From: Forficula auricularia
Lineage: Eukaryota > Arthropoda > Insecta > Dermaptera > Forficulidae
NCBI GenBank assembly: GCA_024734495.1
Contig: JALMQS010000055.1
Location: forward strand, 9,769,652-9,833,651
Direction: 5' to 3'
Length of the DNA stretch: 64,000 bases
A program made the position numbers and the translations under genes. Within the stretch, counting starts at the first letter, position 1, and each line of letters opens with the position of its first letter. Under the pieces are notes generated by a model. It was given only the letters and a program-made list of their open reading frames with translations, did no database searches and was not told the origin of the DNA. Below are positions 55,556-64,000 of this stretch, one piece after another.

Positions 55556-55694
55556 TTAAAGATTCTCCAAAAATAAATTCGTTTTATTTTTTATATCTTA
55601 ATGTGAAACCTACCAAGTATTTTTTATCCAATAATTTTAAAAAATGTTTCACCAAGTACCAACACCAAATTCCTTAAAAACTACCAATAATAAA

Positions 55695-57030
55695 TGCCCA
55701 TAACACCTCTTAAACTGTATTTGATTTTGAAAAATTTATGATGGAATTTATTACAGATGATTATTTGTTATTTTATTTATTTGTTAAAGTTTATTTCTAT
55801 AAAATTTTGATTTTTAATTAATGGCGAAAAGTTAAGTGAAAATCCCTTGACGCACAGGCTAGTTGTTTTAAAAACAATCTTAAATCAATTGGGAATGTCT
55901 TGAATATGTTTTTATTTAATCAGGAATTATTATTTTCTTTTCTGATATCTAATCAAGTAACGGGATTCTTTTCCCATTGCTCTGTTTTTTGCATTGAAAT
56001 GGATTTATTTCATTTCGAGTCGACCAGCCAGCGGGGCAAGTGCGTAATATTTGTGTTTTATGGGTGTTGCGTTTTCTGTATTTCTTTTGACAACTACTTT
56101 TTTGAGAATTGTTCAAACCTTCAAGATAGACAAGGTAAACATTTAAATACAATTTTTTAGATCTTTTGGATAATTTAATGATTCCAAAAATAAAAAAAAC
56201 ACATAATATATTCTTTGTTATGTTGGAAATCATTATTCAACAGTATTAACTATCATTTTTGATTAACAAATATTAATAGTATTAGTAGATATATTTTATC
56301 TGCGCCTCGAGAAAATTTGGACACCCCTGCTCTAGAGTCTAACCGAGTGATTCTCCACTTATTTGAAGCTGCCGCCCCCCTAAGGAGGGGAAAAATTTTC
56401 AGCACCCCCTTTGTGAAAATCCTGTAATTTAGAGTACGGGGAAGGGTGGGTTATCGCGTCACCCCCTCCATCCCCTCTTCGCAAGAACACATACGCAAAG
56501 CTCAGATGAGTAATTTTATTTATTAAATGTACAAACCTAATGTATTAATTTTTAGTTAGAAGAGGTAAGGGGTGATAATTTTTTTATGTGTTAAATTTTA
56601 GTTACAATTTTAGAAGGGGCGCAAAATTATAGTTTCCACACGGGCTTGGCGCGGCCCTGTTTTTATTGGTAAAGTCTATATGTACTGATTTGCTCTCATT
56701 TAATTTAATTCTCCATTTATCGGCACATATTTTGTCTTGTAAAAATGTTTTTTTTTCTATACAACACGAACACCGTGTAATTAAAATTAATAAAGTTTGT
56801 TTATTCTTTTATGGAAATATGGGTGTTTAATTTTGAGTGACTCCTGTAAAAATTATTTTTTTTCATTACAATGTTGTATTTTTATTTTTTGCCCCCCCCC
56901 CCCCCCCCCCACCCCCCCCCCCCCCCCCCAAGACAAATATTGGATCCCCCTCGCCCGAAATGAAATCCTATATACGCCACTGCTTAAACTATAATACAAG
57001 CCTTGCATTCATCATATGTTAACTTATCAT
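55695..57030. other. AT-rich intronic sequence with C tracts
   Basis: GGACACCCCTG at about 56318 is a hAT-type terminus (complement of CAGGGGTGTCC) without a visible partner. A long C tract covers 56893-56929. No exon recognised; proline-rich frames here come from the C tract. Confidence 0.4.
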
Positions 57031-58011
57031 TAGAGACCGTATTCCTATGCATTTGCATATTTTGTTTGCCGCCACATACGACCCAGGGGATCAATTAACT
57101 ATCCGAATCAGGCATCTAGGATAGTGTGGGTTATTAAATTAAATTTTATACTGCATATTTTTGCATAAAATTGCATATTTGAAGAATATTGCATAAAATT
57201 GAATATTTGAAGGATTTTTTGTGCAAAATACAGTTTTTTAAAAGTAAATTTTCGGAGAAAGAAGAAAAAAAATGAAGAAATAAAACAGGGGAGACATTAT
57301 TTTTTTAAGGCCTTTCGTAACTATAGCCGACTTTGGCCATTGAGTGTTCGTGTGTGTAAATTAGTGTTGGGATCAGAGCCGGTCAAATATTTGCATTATT
57401 TTATTAGTTTATTATTTGTACGTCAATATGAAAAACTTGTTAATATAAAAAAAATAAAAATAAAAGGAGTACAATACAATCGTGTCTGTTAAATAAAACT
57501 ACCCCCCCCCCCCTGTACTTTTTTCTTTACATTTTTTGAAACATTATTATATTTATTATGTTGATTTATGACGATGTTCAAGCGGGAGGCCCGGGTCCGA
57601 GCCTTGCTAGCATATAAAATTTCGATCGGCTAAATCTCGGCTCCCTCACTAACATTACTAACACTTTACTGATCTGCTGTCTAAATGTGCTGTGTTCCCA
57701 GTGACAATAAATTAAAAAAAAAAAATATATAGTATACCTAATGTGAATTTTGTACAATTTTTTACTCAATAAAAGTACATATTTGGACACATGGTGTCTA
57801 TAGCTTACTTTATCATTTTATTTCTTTCATAGCACTCCTTCAATTATATAGTATCTTCAATTTTAATTTTTTAGTGGATAAAAAAATTTATTTTGCCATC
57901 TTTTTCTGCATATATTTGCATATTTCAACCTATTCTGAATATTTGTTGCATATTTCAGCAATTTTAACTGCATATTTTGGCAGTTTTTACTGCATAAAAA
58001 TCCGGTCTCTA
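57031..58011. mobile_element. hAT-type element, 981 bp
   Basis: Termini TAGAGACCGTATTCCTATGC and the complement of TAGAGACCGGATTTTTATGC. Flanks CTTATCAT (57023-57030) and CTTAGCAT (58012-58019) are an 8-bp duplication with one change. Many GCATATTTGCATA repeats lie inside both ends. No transposase. Confidence 0.7.
57560..57725 (+). mobile_element. retroposon 3' end with poly(A), nested in the hAT
   Basis: GC-richer segment ending GACAATAAATTAAAAAAAAA. It resembles a LINE 3' UTR plus tail. 5' limit unclear. Confidence 0.45.
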
Positions 58012-58219
58012 CTTAGCATTTAACAAATTATCCTAATCAATTCCAAGCAGTGCATATAATTCTTTATCCTTTATATTATATTATATGGATTATATAAGCG
58101 AAACCTCGCAAAATATACATGTATAAGAATTAAAAAATAATTTTTGTTTCTGATTTCCAAAAACCAATATTTCTTTCTTTATTTTATTATTATATGATTT
58201 TTAAAATTGAAATTCTTAC

Positions 58220-58397
58220 TTTGAGATCTTGTTCCAGCCATTCAAATTGTTTAATTACTTGTTTAATACCGTATTGTAAAAAGTAATACACTTCAGTGGA
58301 GATAGAAATGTAATGTACTGGTCCAAGATTAAAACTATAAAACAATTCACCATTCGGGCCGGGCATATTAAATCGCATTTTATAATCACTAAAATTG
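58220..58397 (-). CDS. ACP7: acid phosphatase type 7, exon -5
   Basis: After TTTTTTTTTAG the first base completes Tyr of NHEERY. The exon gives NFSDYKMRFNMPGPNGELFY, SFNLGPVHYISISTEVYYFL and QFEWLEQDLK, ending AAA|GTAAGA in phase 0. The RFxMPG...YSFxLGPVHxIxxSTE block is a strong ACP7 signature in the metallophosphoesterase domain. Confidence 0.95.
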
Positions 58398-58715
58398 CTA
58401 AAAAAAAAAATACAAAGGTAAGATACGTATTTGATTTGTTTATTTAATTTATTAAATGTTTCTACTATAATTATATCAACAGATATTAGTCAATGGTAGG
58501 TACGCGAGAGATCTCTTTTGATATATATTAGATAGATTTTTGAGGGGCCATTAATTTGAAAGAATAGTTTCTAAAGACCTGTTTTCATCTTCAATCTAAT
58601 ATAAATATATTATATTATCTTAATTCACGGTGGTGCTGAGGATTCTTATAGGTGTTAAATGAAAGGCTTATTTTTCAGCAGTTTTTTAATTTTAAATGTA
58701 TTTTTTTTTAATTTA

Positions 58716-58758
58716 TCCAAATATTTCGGAAATTTTGTACAATTCCTTCTTCAGTGGA
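58716..58758 (-). ncRNA. hammerhead ribozyme-like motif (left arm)
   Basis: On -: TCCA, CTGAAGA, stem II GGAA/TTCC, GAA, stem III ATAT, T, TGGA. Stem I has four perfect pairs; core intact. Confidence 0.75.
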
Positions 58759-58929
58759 CCTTTTTTGTGCAAAAGAGGGCAGAATTAAAAATGACAAAAT
58801 GAAAAGTCTATGTGGCCCTGTGTTCGAAATTTTGAAGACTGAGGAAATACGGTGATTTTTGGGTGCGGTAATATATAACAAACATCACAACATATAGGTA
58901 ATATATCTAAAAAAATTCTCTAATTTAAT

Positions 58930-59945
58930 TTTTTTTTTTTTAATGAAAATGATGAGAGAAGGAGTTACTCCAAAAAGGTGTATCCCCTAAAGGCCTGGGT
59001 TGGCCCCTCCATCGTGAAAAGAAGAAGAAGAAAGAATTTTATGGGCTGGGCGGGTGTCGAAGGTATCTGTGGATACGGGTCTTAAATAGCTGAAGGTTAT
59101 AAGTCGCGGGAAAGATGGTGGCAGGGAGCGAGTTCCAGTCTCTGGAGGTCATAGGGATAAAAGAGTTGGCGAAAGCGCTGGTTCGATTTTTATCCAATTT
59201 GACAGCGAAGGGGTGCTGAGCGTTCGAAAACCGCGTGTTTCTCGTAAAGAGGACTTTAGGGGGGATAATTGACTTCAGCTCGATTGAACAAACACCGTGA
59301 TAGTAACTGTAGCACAGGGAAAGGGCAGAAACGGTTCTTCGGTTAGCCAGGGAGTTGAGTGAGTTGGCTAGAGCCGGGTCTCCTAATGGTTTAATTGCTC
59401 GCTTCTGAATCGTATCCAGTGTAGCAAGAGAATGCTTGGAGGCCCCTCTCTACAGATGAGAGCCATATTCGAAACAGGGACGAATTTGAGCCTTATACAG
59501 TCTAAGAAGATGACTGGGAGTATAACAGCGTCTAGACCTAAATAGGAGTCCAAGCTTGCGCGCTGCAGCTTTAGCAGTGGTTGAGATATGGTCATTCCAT
59601 GAAAGGTCAGACCCTAGAGTTACGCCCAGCATTGAAATTTTATTCCTGAATTCTAGTGAGTTTTAATTGAATGTTATGTTTGGGAGGTTTCTGTCGACGC
59701 GCCTAGAAATAAGGCAACACCGAGTTTTCACTGCATTGAAGTTAACTAAGTTTTGGGATACCCAGTTTTTAAGTTTGCATAAGTCTAAATTAATTGAAGA
59801 GGCAATGTCTGCACGGTTTTTATGCGATGCAGGGGCGTTATGTAGGGTGCTGTCATCTGCTTAACAATGTACCGGATTGGAGGGCAAGTTTAGAAGGTCG
59901 TTGATATAGATAAGAAAGAGCGCAGGGGAGATAACTGACCCCAAA
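58930..59945 (-). mobile_element. Jockey-like LINE, copy 3, 5'-truncated with poly(A)
   Basis: 9-bp duplication TAATTTAAT (58921-58929, 59946-59954) and a - strand A tail. On -: SMLGVTLGSDLSWNDHI-type residues, KAQIRPCFEYGSHL, then SFIPMTSRDWNSLPATIFPA and a C terminus IHRYLRHP. Same family as 42516 and 44560. Stops and frameshifts present. Confidence 0.85.
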
Positions 59946-59999
59946 TAATTTAATGTCTAACCATTCCTAAAATTTTATTATTGTATTTGCACAAAAAAG

Positions 60000-60046
60000 A
60001 CCCACTGAAGAAGGAATATTGTACAAAATTTTCGATATGTTTGGGT
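60000..60046 (+). ncRNA. hammerhead ribozyme-like motif (right arm), core-mutated
   Basis: ACCCA:TGGGT stem I of five pairs, CTGAAGA, stem II with GGAA/TTTTC, then GATA where GAAA is expected. It carries a compensatory change relative to the left arm (C-G where the left arm has U-A). Confidence 0.6.
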
Positions 60047-60245
60047 AAATTGAAAAAAAACACCATTTAAAATTAAAAAAACTGCTGAAAAATAAGCCTT
60101 TCATTTAACACCTATATTATATTATGTTATAATTATATCTAATATAATTTTTGAAGTGACCAGCTTAGTAACATAACAAAACGAATTTACATACATCCAA
60201 TCGGGTATTTGAACCCATGAAAAATAACATAAAATATTTCTAAAA

Positions 60246-60286
60246 AGACTGATGATGAAGGTCAAACTTTCGAAGCTATAGTCTCT
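60246..60286 (+). ncRNA. hammerhead ribozyme-like motif
   Basis: AGA:TCT stem I, CTGATGA, stem II GAAGG/CTTTC, stem III CTATAG, GTC cleavage site. GAAA reads GAAG, which weakens the stem III base. Sister of 1046-1079, followed by the same AACAAATACATTATA tail. Confidence 0.6.
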
Positions 60287-60574
60287 AACAAATACATTAT
60301 ACGGTATATGTACATATATTGAAATCTTGATTTATTTTTCGTATTCAATAAATATTTTATTATAAGGTAGTCCTCTGCTTGATGTAAATAAACATATAAC
60401 TATATAATATAATGAATAAAATTATATAAGTACATAAATAAATACAATTCAATTCTTTTATAAAAACAATCTCAAAGGGTTTATTAAAAAACCAAACGTT
60501 TCGGGAGATTTTATCAATGGAAATTTGGAAAAATAGTTACTTTAAAAAGGAAATATAAGGCAACTATTATATTA

Positions 60575-60790
60575 TTAATTTGAAAGTTTATAATAGGAAA
60601 ATAAGGACAAGTTTTTATGTGTGACTTTTTTATTTATCAGCCAACGTTTCGTCGACTTCTTCAGGGCTTCAAGAAGTAGGCAAAGTCGACGAAACGTTGG
60701 CTGATAAATAAAAATAAAAACTTGTCTTTATTTTCCTATTATAAACCTTCAAATTAATACAAATTATGGATAGAAATGATAATAATAATT
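60575..60790. mobile_element. nested mini Penelope-like fold-back element
   Basis: Family of 47375 and 10780: TTTGAAAGTTTATAATAGGA arm pairs with 60735-60760. Two ribozyme cores face each other around 60670. Confidence 0.7.
60639..60668 (-). ncRNA. hammerhead ribozyme-like motif, short stem II
   Basis: AGCC:GGCT stem I of four Watson-Crick pairs, CTGAAGA, GAA, ACGT, T. Stem II is reduced to GTCGAC by loss of the loop seen at 10902. An opposite partial copy is at 60674-60705. Confidence 0.55.
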
Positions 60791-61225
60791 ATTATAAGAA
60801 TTTGCACAACATGCGCGGACTGAGGGTCATAATTTTGATTTTGAGAATTTTAGTATAATTGACTATGAAAGAAATAAAACAAAATGTTTTTTCAAGGAAT
60901 CGTGTTTCATCCAACAAAGCCTGAAAAACACAGTAAATTACAAGGTAGACACGGGTTTTTTAATGAGGGAGTACAAAATTTTAATAGAATTGACAAAAAA
61001 ATAAACATTTATGCTTTTTATTAATTAATTCCGCGTGTCAAAAACGTAGACAATATTGTGGTCGTTGACCTTCCCTTGACTGGTCATTAACATTAATTGG
61101 TTCATATTAAATTTAAACCAGCTCGAGTACTGATTATTTTTTGATTTTTTAAATTTCATTCGGACTTCATTGTGAATAGATGTAAATAATTGTATATACT
61201 CGTATGTTATCTCAGTTTGAATTTG

Positions 61226-61230
61226 TATAT

Positions 61231-61256
<26 letters not shown>
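61226..61256. repeat. (TA)n microsatellite
   Basis: Alternating TA run within GTATATG flanks. Confidence 0.9.
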
Positions 61257-61263
<7 letters not shown>

Positions 61264-61397
61264 GTGTTTAATCAAGCTTTTATCAATGTTCTGTACAAAC
61301 TGATGGGGTCGGCACATTGGTGGGGATGGGTGAGTACCTTTTGACATCTGTAATTAATAATAACTCACTGACTTGCCTATTGTGTGGTCCCACAGTT

Positions 61398-61441
61398 TCC
61401 ACTGAGGAAGAGATACCGAGAGCGCTCTCGAAATATTTGGA
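61398..61441 (+). ncRNA. hammerhead ribozyme-like motif
   Basis: TCCA:TGGA stem I, CTGAGGA, stem II GAGA/TCTC with a 12-nt inner part, GAAA, stem III ATAT, T. All core positions intact. Confidence 0.65.
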
Positions 61442-62146
61442 TTAACCATTTGAATAATAAAATAAATTACTGGAAAGAAGCAATTCAATTTATTTATCCT
61501 TTAACAATAAAAAAAAATAATAATTATACATATTATTATAGTTGCTTTATATTTCTTCTTTAAAGCAACTATTTAACCATATTTCCATTGATAAAGAGAG
61601 AATTTTTCCAGAAACATTTGGATTTTTAATAAACGTTTTTAGATTGTTTTTATAAAAAAATTGTATTTATTTATGTACATATAATTATTCATTATAATAT
61701 ATAACTATATCTTTATTTACATCAAGCAAAGGACTACCTTATAATTTAGATAGAATCACAATCATTCTCATGATAATTTAGTAGCGTTTTATTTAATTAT
61801 TTAAAATGTATACATGAGTTCAGGTAGAGATTTTTAGAGGAAGTGCGAGACCTGGGGAAACTAATATTTTTGGGACCCTTTCAAATTTAAAATATTATTC
61901 TGCACAAGAAAATAAAAACAGTTTTATTTAATATTTATTAAATTATAACATTTATTTATTTTGCAGTAGCTTTGCGCGTTTTAATATTAACTTTCTTATG
62001 TGAGTAATTTTGCAAAAGAAATACGAAAAGCCTTTCTTAGATTGCATTTTTGAAGATTTTCCCATTAATGGCTACCCGTGCTTAAGGAATCGTCTTAAAA
62101 TCAAGACTACTCATTGACAAAGCTACTAGAAATTAATTATATTTAC

Positions 62147-62244
62147 TATCTTTCTTCGTGGTTTCCAGGACATGTCATATAAGGGACATAGGCTGCTATG
62201 GGTTGAATTTGGTTCAAAAATTCATCTCCGACTCGGCCTTTTTC
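62147..62244 (-). CDS. ACP7: acid phosphatase type 7, exon -6 (first in window)
   Basis: After ATTTTTTCAG: EKGRVGDEFLNQIQPIAAYV, PYMTCPGNHEER plus TA at ATA|GTAAAT, completed to Tyr by the next exon. GNHE is the metallophosphoesterase motif whose Asn binds metal and His acts in catalysis. Upstream exons with the fibronectin-like N-terminal domain and the GDxG and GDxxY ligand motifs must lie right of the window. The six exons here give 268 codons plus stop in one unbroken frame. Confidence 0.94.
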
Positions 62245-62275
62245 CTGAAAAAATAAATAATAATAATAATAATAA

Positions 62276-63090
62276 TCTTAATATATATATAAAGAGAAGG
62301 TTCATTCATCTTACAACGCACAGCCTAAACCACTTGACCTAGAAAAATGAAATTTGGAGTGTATATTCTTTCAACGATTTATGGGTGTGCTAAGAAGGGA
62401 TTTTTTGAAATTCGAAACCTAAAGGGGGGAAAGGGCCTCAAAATGTGTTTTCAGAGTTTTTCAAGATCTCTTAAACCAGAAAAGATATTGATATGTGTTT
62501 AGTTTAGAAAGGTAAAGCATTGAAATACAAAAAAAGATATTTGAGTATTTAGCTCTATTTGTCCCCGACAGGGAGATATAGTCATTTTGGGGGCAATTTT
62601 TAAAGTGCTCTATCTCTTTGAGTTTTTAAGTTTTAGCATTCAAATTTGGTACATAGGTTTATTAATGCTAAATCTCGGGAAGTTTTTTTATTTTTTGAAA
62701 TTTGACCCCTGAACTGAAAAATGGGGGATTTTTGATTTTATGGTCTAAAACACAAAAGGCTTCGTATCTTTCTTGCCTTTGGACCAAACTCAATCAAATT
62801 TTGTATATATAGAAACTAGAAGGCTAGAAATGCAAAAACTAACCAGCCAAAATGGGATGGGGGGGGGTCAAAAAATGAAAATTCTTGCCCTTGTACCAAA
62901 CTCAACGAAATTTTGTATACATAATCGGCGGGCCTCTAGGAAGCTAGAAATGCAAAAACTGGGTGCGGAAGTGGAATGATAAGGTGGGGTGCAAGGGCCT
63001 GGGGTGGGGGGAAGGGTGCTTAGTGGGGTGCAGGGTGGGTGGGGAGGTGGAATAGAGTTGGGGTGTGGGGGGTCCAGGGGGCGTAGCACA
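62276..63090 (+). mobile_element. Helitron-like element
   Basis: Starts TCTTAATATATATATAAAGA directly after A, then a segment like 1-60 (TGAAATTTGGAG). Two tandem units of the family D type with CAAATTTTGTATA and a G run follow, then a G-rich tail with GGTCCAGGGGGCGTAGC. The 3' hairpin and CTRR end are not clear. It begins 31 bp upstream of the ACP7 exon acceptor on -. Confidence 0.5.
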
Positions 63091-63099
63091 GGAAATTCG

Positions 63100-63510
63100 T
63101 GTTGTTAATTGAGCCCACTAGGCAGCTGGAGGTCCTCAATATTTAAAGAAAAAAAATATAATAATGTTTTTTCTTTTTTTCTATCAATCAAATTAGAATT
63201 AAAAACAGTTTCGGCTAGTTCGTTATTAATTTTATTATAATTGTTAAACAGGAGAATTACATTCTTATTTAATTTAAAAAAATTATAATATCTCTCGCTT
63301 TGTTGCTGTGTATAACAACCAAATGATGTACTTCTTAGGAATGTAAAGTTGAATTGGAGGTAACATATGGGACTATAATGATTTATTGATGAACATATTA
63401 TTCAGTCCTTATATGTATTTGTGTCTTGCAGACTGATGATGGCTGGTCGAACTAACCGAAACTGTTTCAATTCTAAGAACTCCAGCTGCCTCGTGGGCTA
63501 AATTAACCTC
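63100..63510. mobile_element. Penelope-like fold-back element
   Basis: Arms GAGCCCACTAGGCAGCTGGA (63105) and the complement around 63480-63503. Contains a hammerhead-like motif near its right arm. Confidence 0.6.
63430..63467 (+). ncRNA. hammerhead ribozyme-like motif
   Basis: CTGATGA, stem II GGCTGGT/ACTAACC (six of seven pairs), GAAAC, then TGTTTC. Stem I is limited to about two pairs. Confidence 0.55.
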
Positions 63511-63900
63511 ACGAATTTCCCTAAGGAAATTTCTATATAGGGTGACCCAGCCAGTAGTTGATCAAATAACGCAGATGCTACACTATTTTGATCACCCAGC
63601 TTTCATTTTAAATCTTAATAGAAAACTCACACCATAATAACAATCCCTTATACGTGTCCAATCATAGGAGAATATAAAATTCAGGCCTTATTAAAAAGCA
63701 TAAACAATAGAATTTAAAAAAAAAAAATTTGTTCCAGTAGTTGATCGGGCGAATCCAATTTTTGATCAAAGTCAAATCCAATGATTTCAAAGGAGGTAAA
63801 ATAACACAGTTTGATAATTTTATTTATATTTTATTTTATGCAATTGGATGTTGATGAAAGCAGTCCACGGTGGTTGTAAAAAAATAAGACTATAGAGGTT
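63511..63900. other. AT-rich intronic sequence
   Basis: No gene recognised. CAGTAGTTGATC occurs at about 63554 and 63737, perhaps ends of an old repeat. Confidence 0.35.
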
Positions 63901-63925
63901 TTATTATTTTACATTTATTTGTTAA

Positions 63926-63964
63926 ACCGACGTTTCGGAGATTTATTCTCTCCTTCTTCAGGGT
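63926..63964 (-). ncRNA. hammerhead ribozyme-like motif
   Basis: On -: ACC, CTGAAGA, stem II GGAGA/TCTCC (five perfect pairs), GAA, ACGT, C, GGT. Core intact and stem I perfect. It belongs to an element that continues past the window end. Confidence 0.72.
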
Positions 63965-64000
63965 AACAAAAAGTCAATGAAAGTAGTTCAAAACATAATT

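Larger units (their letters stand above)
54999..55683. mobile_element. Penelope-like element with two inverted ribozyme arms
   Basis: Exact 11-bp duplication ACCAATAATAA (54988-54998, 55684-55694). Arms of about 125 bp (TTGGATAAAAAAATACTTGG...) carry one hammerhead motif each. The right end adds the outer motif (complement of GGTGTTGGTACTTGGTGAAA). The ~390-bp centre includes a C tract and no recognisable domain; an open frame at 55300-55677 runs through arm sequence and is not a gene. Confidence 0.85.
58654..60115. mobile_element. Penelope-like element with ribozyme arms, split by a LINE
   Basis: Inverted arms of about 140 bp (58654-58790 and 59980-60115; GTGTTAAATGAAAGGCTTAT and complement), each with a hammerhead motif. 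The centre is occupied by a LINE with its own 9-bp duplication. The outer target duplication is not clear. Confidence 0.7.
60362..61744. mobile_element. large Penelope-like inverted-arm structure
   Basis: Arms of about 200 bp (60362-60590 and 61540-61744; AAGGTAGTCCTCTGCTTGAT and complement) with decayed hammerhead motifs (60490-60520; 61598-61640 with CCA:TGG stem I). The interior holds a second fold-back copy and another ribozyme motif. Confidence 0.6.

Noticed and set aside
55300..55677. A 125-residue protein in the Penelope-like element at 54999
   Set aside because: The frame runs through the C tract and the ribozyme-bearing arm; no domain is recognisable.
1..64000. CRISPR array or bacterial operon
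   Set aside because: No regular short repeats with unique spacers, and the genes are intron-split; the DNA is eukaryotic.

Overview
This is AT-rich nuclear DNA from a eukaryote with spliceosomal introns, most likely an insect or other arthropod. The protein-coding exons resemble insect proteins, introns reach about 15 kb, and the repeat fauna (mariner/Tc1, piggyBac-like, hAT, pogo, Helitron, Jockey-like LINEs, tRNA SINEs, Penelope-like elements) is typical of arthropods. I cannot name the species. There is no bacterial gene organisation, CRISPR array or genuine tRNA/rRNA gene.

Three host genes can be rebuilt from exons whose splice phases close. (1) The last two coding exons of a DDX49/Dbp8-type DEAD-box helicase lie on + (3196-3554 and 7372-7649); the rest is left of the window. 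(2) An apparently complete TMEM53-like (DUF829) alpha/beta-hydrolase gene of 304 codons lies on - with five coding exons (36320-36376, 21304-21567, 16680-16951, 15520-15697, 13315-13458) spread over 23 kb. (3) The last six coding exons of an acid phosphatase type 7 (purple acid phosphatase) gene lie on - (62147-62244, 58220-58397, 53962-54104, 50285-50456, 48191-48328, 48032-48109); the 5' exons are right of the window.

The rest is intron and intergenic DNA built of nested transposons. Many can be delimited to the base by target-site duplications (TSDs): TA for mariner, Tc1 and pogo types; TTAA for three piggyBac-like families; 8 bp for hAT types; TAA for a Harbinger-type element; 11 bp for a Mutator-like element; A^T for a Helitron; 9-13 bp for retroposons.

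The most striking signal is a recurring RNA motif, CUGANGA - hairpin - GAAA - short palindromic stem III - NUH - short stem I. It appears about twenty times in the arms of fold-back repeats and fits a minimal hammerhead ribozyme. At least ten copies keep the whole core, and two copies in one element show a compensatory base-pair change. One ribozyme arm runs straight into a GIY-YIG endonuclease reading frame, identifying the host elements as Penelope-like. Several copies are very short (146-198 bp), carry no protein, fold back on themselves and are flanked by 11-13 bp TSDs, so they look like independently mobilised ribozyme-bearing retroposons.

Layout: 1-3195 TE-dense intron (Helitron tail, hAT elements, LINE fragment); 3196-8615 DDX49 3' end and a mariner; 8616-13314 intergenic repeats; 13315-36900 TMEM53-like gene with TE-filled introns; 37061-47640 intergenic TEs (Penelope/hAT nest, Mutator-like element, LINEs); 48032-64000 ACP7 gene with TE-filled introns.
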